A stretch of 64,000 nt of DNA from Lithospermum erythrorhizon (Eukaryota; Streptophyta; Magnoliopsida; Boraginales; Boraginaceae): NCBI GenBank assembly GCA_019722365.1, contig JADFUC010002429.1, forward strand, positions 62,001 to 126,000, read 5' to 3'. The notes under the pieces were generated by a model, which saw nothing but the letters and a program-made list of their open reading frames with translations, was not told the DNA's origin and did no database searches. Below are positions 62,401 to 64,000 of the stretch, piece after piece. Each line of letters opens with the position of its first letter. The stretch's first letter is position 1. The translations under genes and the position numbers were made by a program.

Positions 62401-64000
62401 GTGCTATCAGCAGCTCAGACACTAGCATCGAAGCAAATTTAGATATGGAGATATTGGTAATATTAGTTAGTGAGGAACAAAAAATTGTTAAGCCAGTTCT
62501 GAGCATGATGCGAGAGGTTGCTGAACAAGCAAATGTTGATCGTGCTGCCCTTTGGCATCAGTTGTGCGCAAGTGAAGATGAAGTTCTTCGTCTTCGAGAA
62601 GAGAGAAAAATTGAACTTGCTGATAAAGCTAAAGAAAAAACTGTGATGTCTCAGAGGCTGCATGAATCAGAAGCTGCTAATAGCCGCCTTAAGGTACATG
62701 CTTGGTTCTTGTTTTGTCTTACATAAGGATGGAACATCAGATTTCTAATTAACTAGTTTTGAATAACAAATTTTTGTTACGGCAATGGCAGTGCGATATG
62801 AAGGCCGAGGCGGATCGCTATGGTCGGGAGAAAAAGGACCTGATGGAGCATATGCAAGAACTTGAGAGTCAGCTTGAGTGGCTTCGTTCAGAACGGGATG
62901 ATGAAACTAAAAAACTAATCGCAGAGAAGAAATCTCTTCACGATCGTCTGCATGATGCAGAGACCCAAATCTCCCAGCTGAAGTCTCGAAAACGTGATGA
63001 ATTGAAGGTTCAATATTTTATCCTATTAACCTTTTCCTTCTCTTTGTTTCTTAACGCACATATTTCCATTTAACTTGTGTTTCTACTTTATTTTGATGAG
63101 TTCGAGGTTCTGTTTCTAGTTTCTACCTGTATCGGTTCTGGCATTGTGATATTGTAATCCTTGCTTTTAATATTAGAAAAGATGTTTGGCATGGTTTTTA
63201 TGGCACCTTATTTTCTTAATCAATCATTTTATGTTGGACTGGAAGGTTTCAGCATCTTTTGTCTTGAATGCATATTCTTTTCTGCTGTTGAAATTCGATC
63301 TTGCAATGTACGAGTACCATATAAATCCTCATCGATTGTAATTGTTTGTGTGATACACAGAAAGTAATGAAAGAGAAAAATTTATTGGCTGAGAGGTTGA
63401 AGAATGGAGAAGCTGCTAGGAAAAGATTTGATGAAGAACTGAAGCGACATGCCACAGAGAATGTGACTCGTGAAGAGATAAGGCAATCCCTTGAGGATGA
63501 GGTTCGTCGATTGACTTTCACAGTTGGGCATACTGAAAATGAGAAGCGTGAAAAGGAAGAACAGGTTACCCGATGTGAAGCATATATTGATGGAATGGAA
63601 TCGAAATTGCAAACCTGTCAGGTATTTGAACAAGCTATCCTTTCTTCTTAAATCTATTTTTGAGTGCATGGCAATTGTGTTTAATACAGGGGAAGCTTAA
63701 CTTCTTTTGCTTGATTGCTGTTTTTGATGATGCCCTGCTAATATCCAGTCATCATATATCATCTTGCACTAACTTTAATTCTTCTGATATGTGTGGACCA
63801 AGTCAGAATGATGGCCCCTTATTTCTGACATCTTAAAACTTGCAATTAGTGCTACTCTGTTGATTTTTTTTCTTTTTGTCTACAGCAATATATTCGCAGC
63901 CTTGAAAATTCACTTCACGAAGAAATGACACGACATGCTCCTCTCTATGGTGTTGGCTTGGACTCACTCTCATTGAAGGAACTTGATACTTTGGCACGTA
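56478..64000 (+). CDS. Four-MATH-domain TRAF-like protein (At2g25320 type), 3' end beyond window
   Basis: Ten exons are visible (56478-57891, 58669-59142, 59260-59561, 60157-60879, 60961-61239, 61502-61663, 61770-62693, 62792-63007, 63361-63621, 63886-64000 and on). All have GT-AG junctions in phase and together give 1623 codons. A His/Ser-rich, disordered N-terminus (MKHHHHHN) precedes MATH/TRAF domains at about 92-224 (WTIVNFSRIKARAVWSKYF), 256-397 (FTWKVHNFSLF), 425-575 (FTWRIENFTRLKDL) and near 597-735 (FTWKVENFLAFKEI). A conserved plant-specific middle region follows (LREKLLMDAGAIAGFLTGL, LLMGVKVLQQAIIDLLLDI), then long C-terminal coiled coils. MATH domains bind short peptides and often link to ubiquitin ligases or deubiquitinases; the precise role of this four-MATH class is poorly known. 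By my memory of the family length (about 1670), only some 50 residues are missing. Confidence 0.92.

Noticed and set aside
1..64000. CRISPR arrays, tRNA or rRNA genes, bacterial operons
   Set aside because: No regularly spaced repeats with unique spacers, no cloverleaf with a TTCGA-type loop in the right context, and the gene structure is entirely that of a plant nuclear genome.

Overview
The window is nuclear DNA from a flowering plant, most likely a eudicot. The genes are split by many GT-AG introns, they encode plant-specific families (a plastid starch-initiation coiled-coil protein, a RAB5-effector PX protein, a hybrid proline-rich cell-wall protein, a four-MATH protein), and the spacers are AT-rich and full of decayed LTR retrotransposons, MITEs and a hAT element. 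There is no bacterial, phage or organelle signature. The species cannot be fixed from the sequence; frequent ACGGAGTA/TACTCCGT ends of small MITE-like repeats are the only lineage-like flavour.

Layout. 1-6.5 kb: AT-rich spacer with a (TA)n array, a GC-richer LTR-like piece and a Stowaway MITE. 6.8-7.7 kb (+): a two-exon gene for a 99-residue predicted tail-anchored protein of unknown function, with a recent retroposon in its intron. 8.0-12.7 kb: a heavily mutated Ty3/gypsy element. 13.9-16.5 kb (-): POLE3/NF-YB11 histone-fold protein. 18.4-20.2 kb (-): PP2C phosphatase of the PP2C59/WIN2 type. 22.2-25.7 kb (-): RING-H2 E3 ligase. 28.2-31.2 kb (-): MRC/PII1-like starch-granule initiation protein whose C-terminal coding part has decayed. 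33.1-38.5 kb (-): EREL-type PX protein. 38.5-43 kb: AT-rich spacer. 43.1-43.5 kb (-): 8-cysteine hybrid proline-rich protein. 44.2-47.5 kb: a TA-rich palindromic tandem repeat and a copia fragment. 48.4-49.3 kb (-): a broken NAP1 copy. 49.6-53.8 kb: a decayed hAT transposon carrying unusual GGTACC palindromes. 55.3-55.8 kb (+): an F-box-associated remnant. 56.5 kb to the end (+): a four-MATH TRAF-like gene lacking only its last few dozen codons.

Exon structures were built by hand from splice sites and reading phase. For the intact genes (POLE3, PP2C, RING, EREL, MATH) every junction is GT-AG and the phases add up exactly, so those models are firm. No operon-like joint function is expected. 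The EREL and MRC genes lie next to each other, and an EREL gene and the four-MATH gene share the window. From memory, Arabidopsis has EREL1 and MRC close together on chromosome 4 (At4g32160, At4g32190) and EREL2 and a four-MATH gene close together on chromosome 2 (At2g25350, At2g25320). The window therefore looks like an unsplit ancestral block.

I saw no convincing new multi-gene system. The most unusual points are the decayed C-terminus of an otherwise open MRC gene, the long perfect palindromes repeated inside the hAT element, the intronic retroposon with a 17-bp target duplication next to a NAGNAG acceptor, and a NAP1 copy with paired frameshifts and a lost CaaX cysteine.
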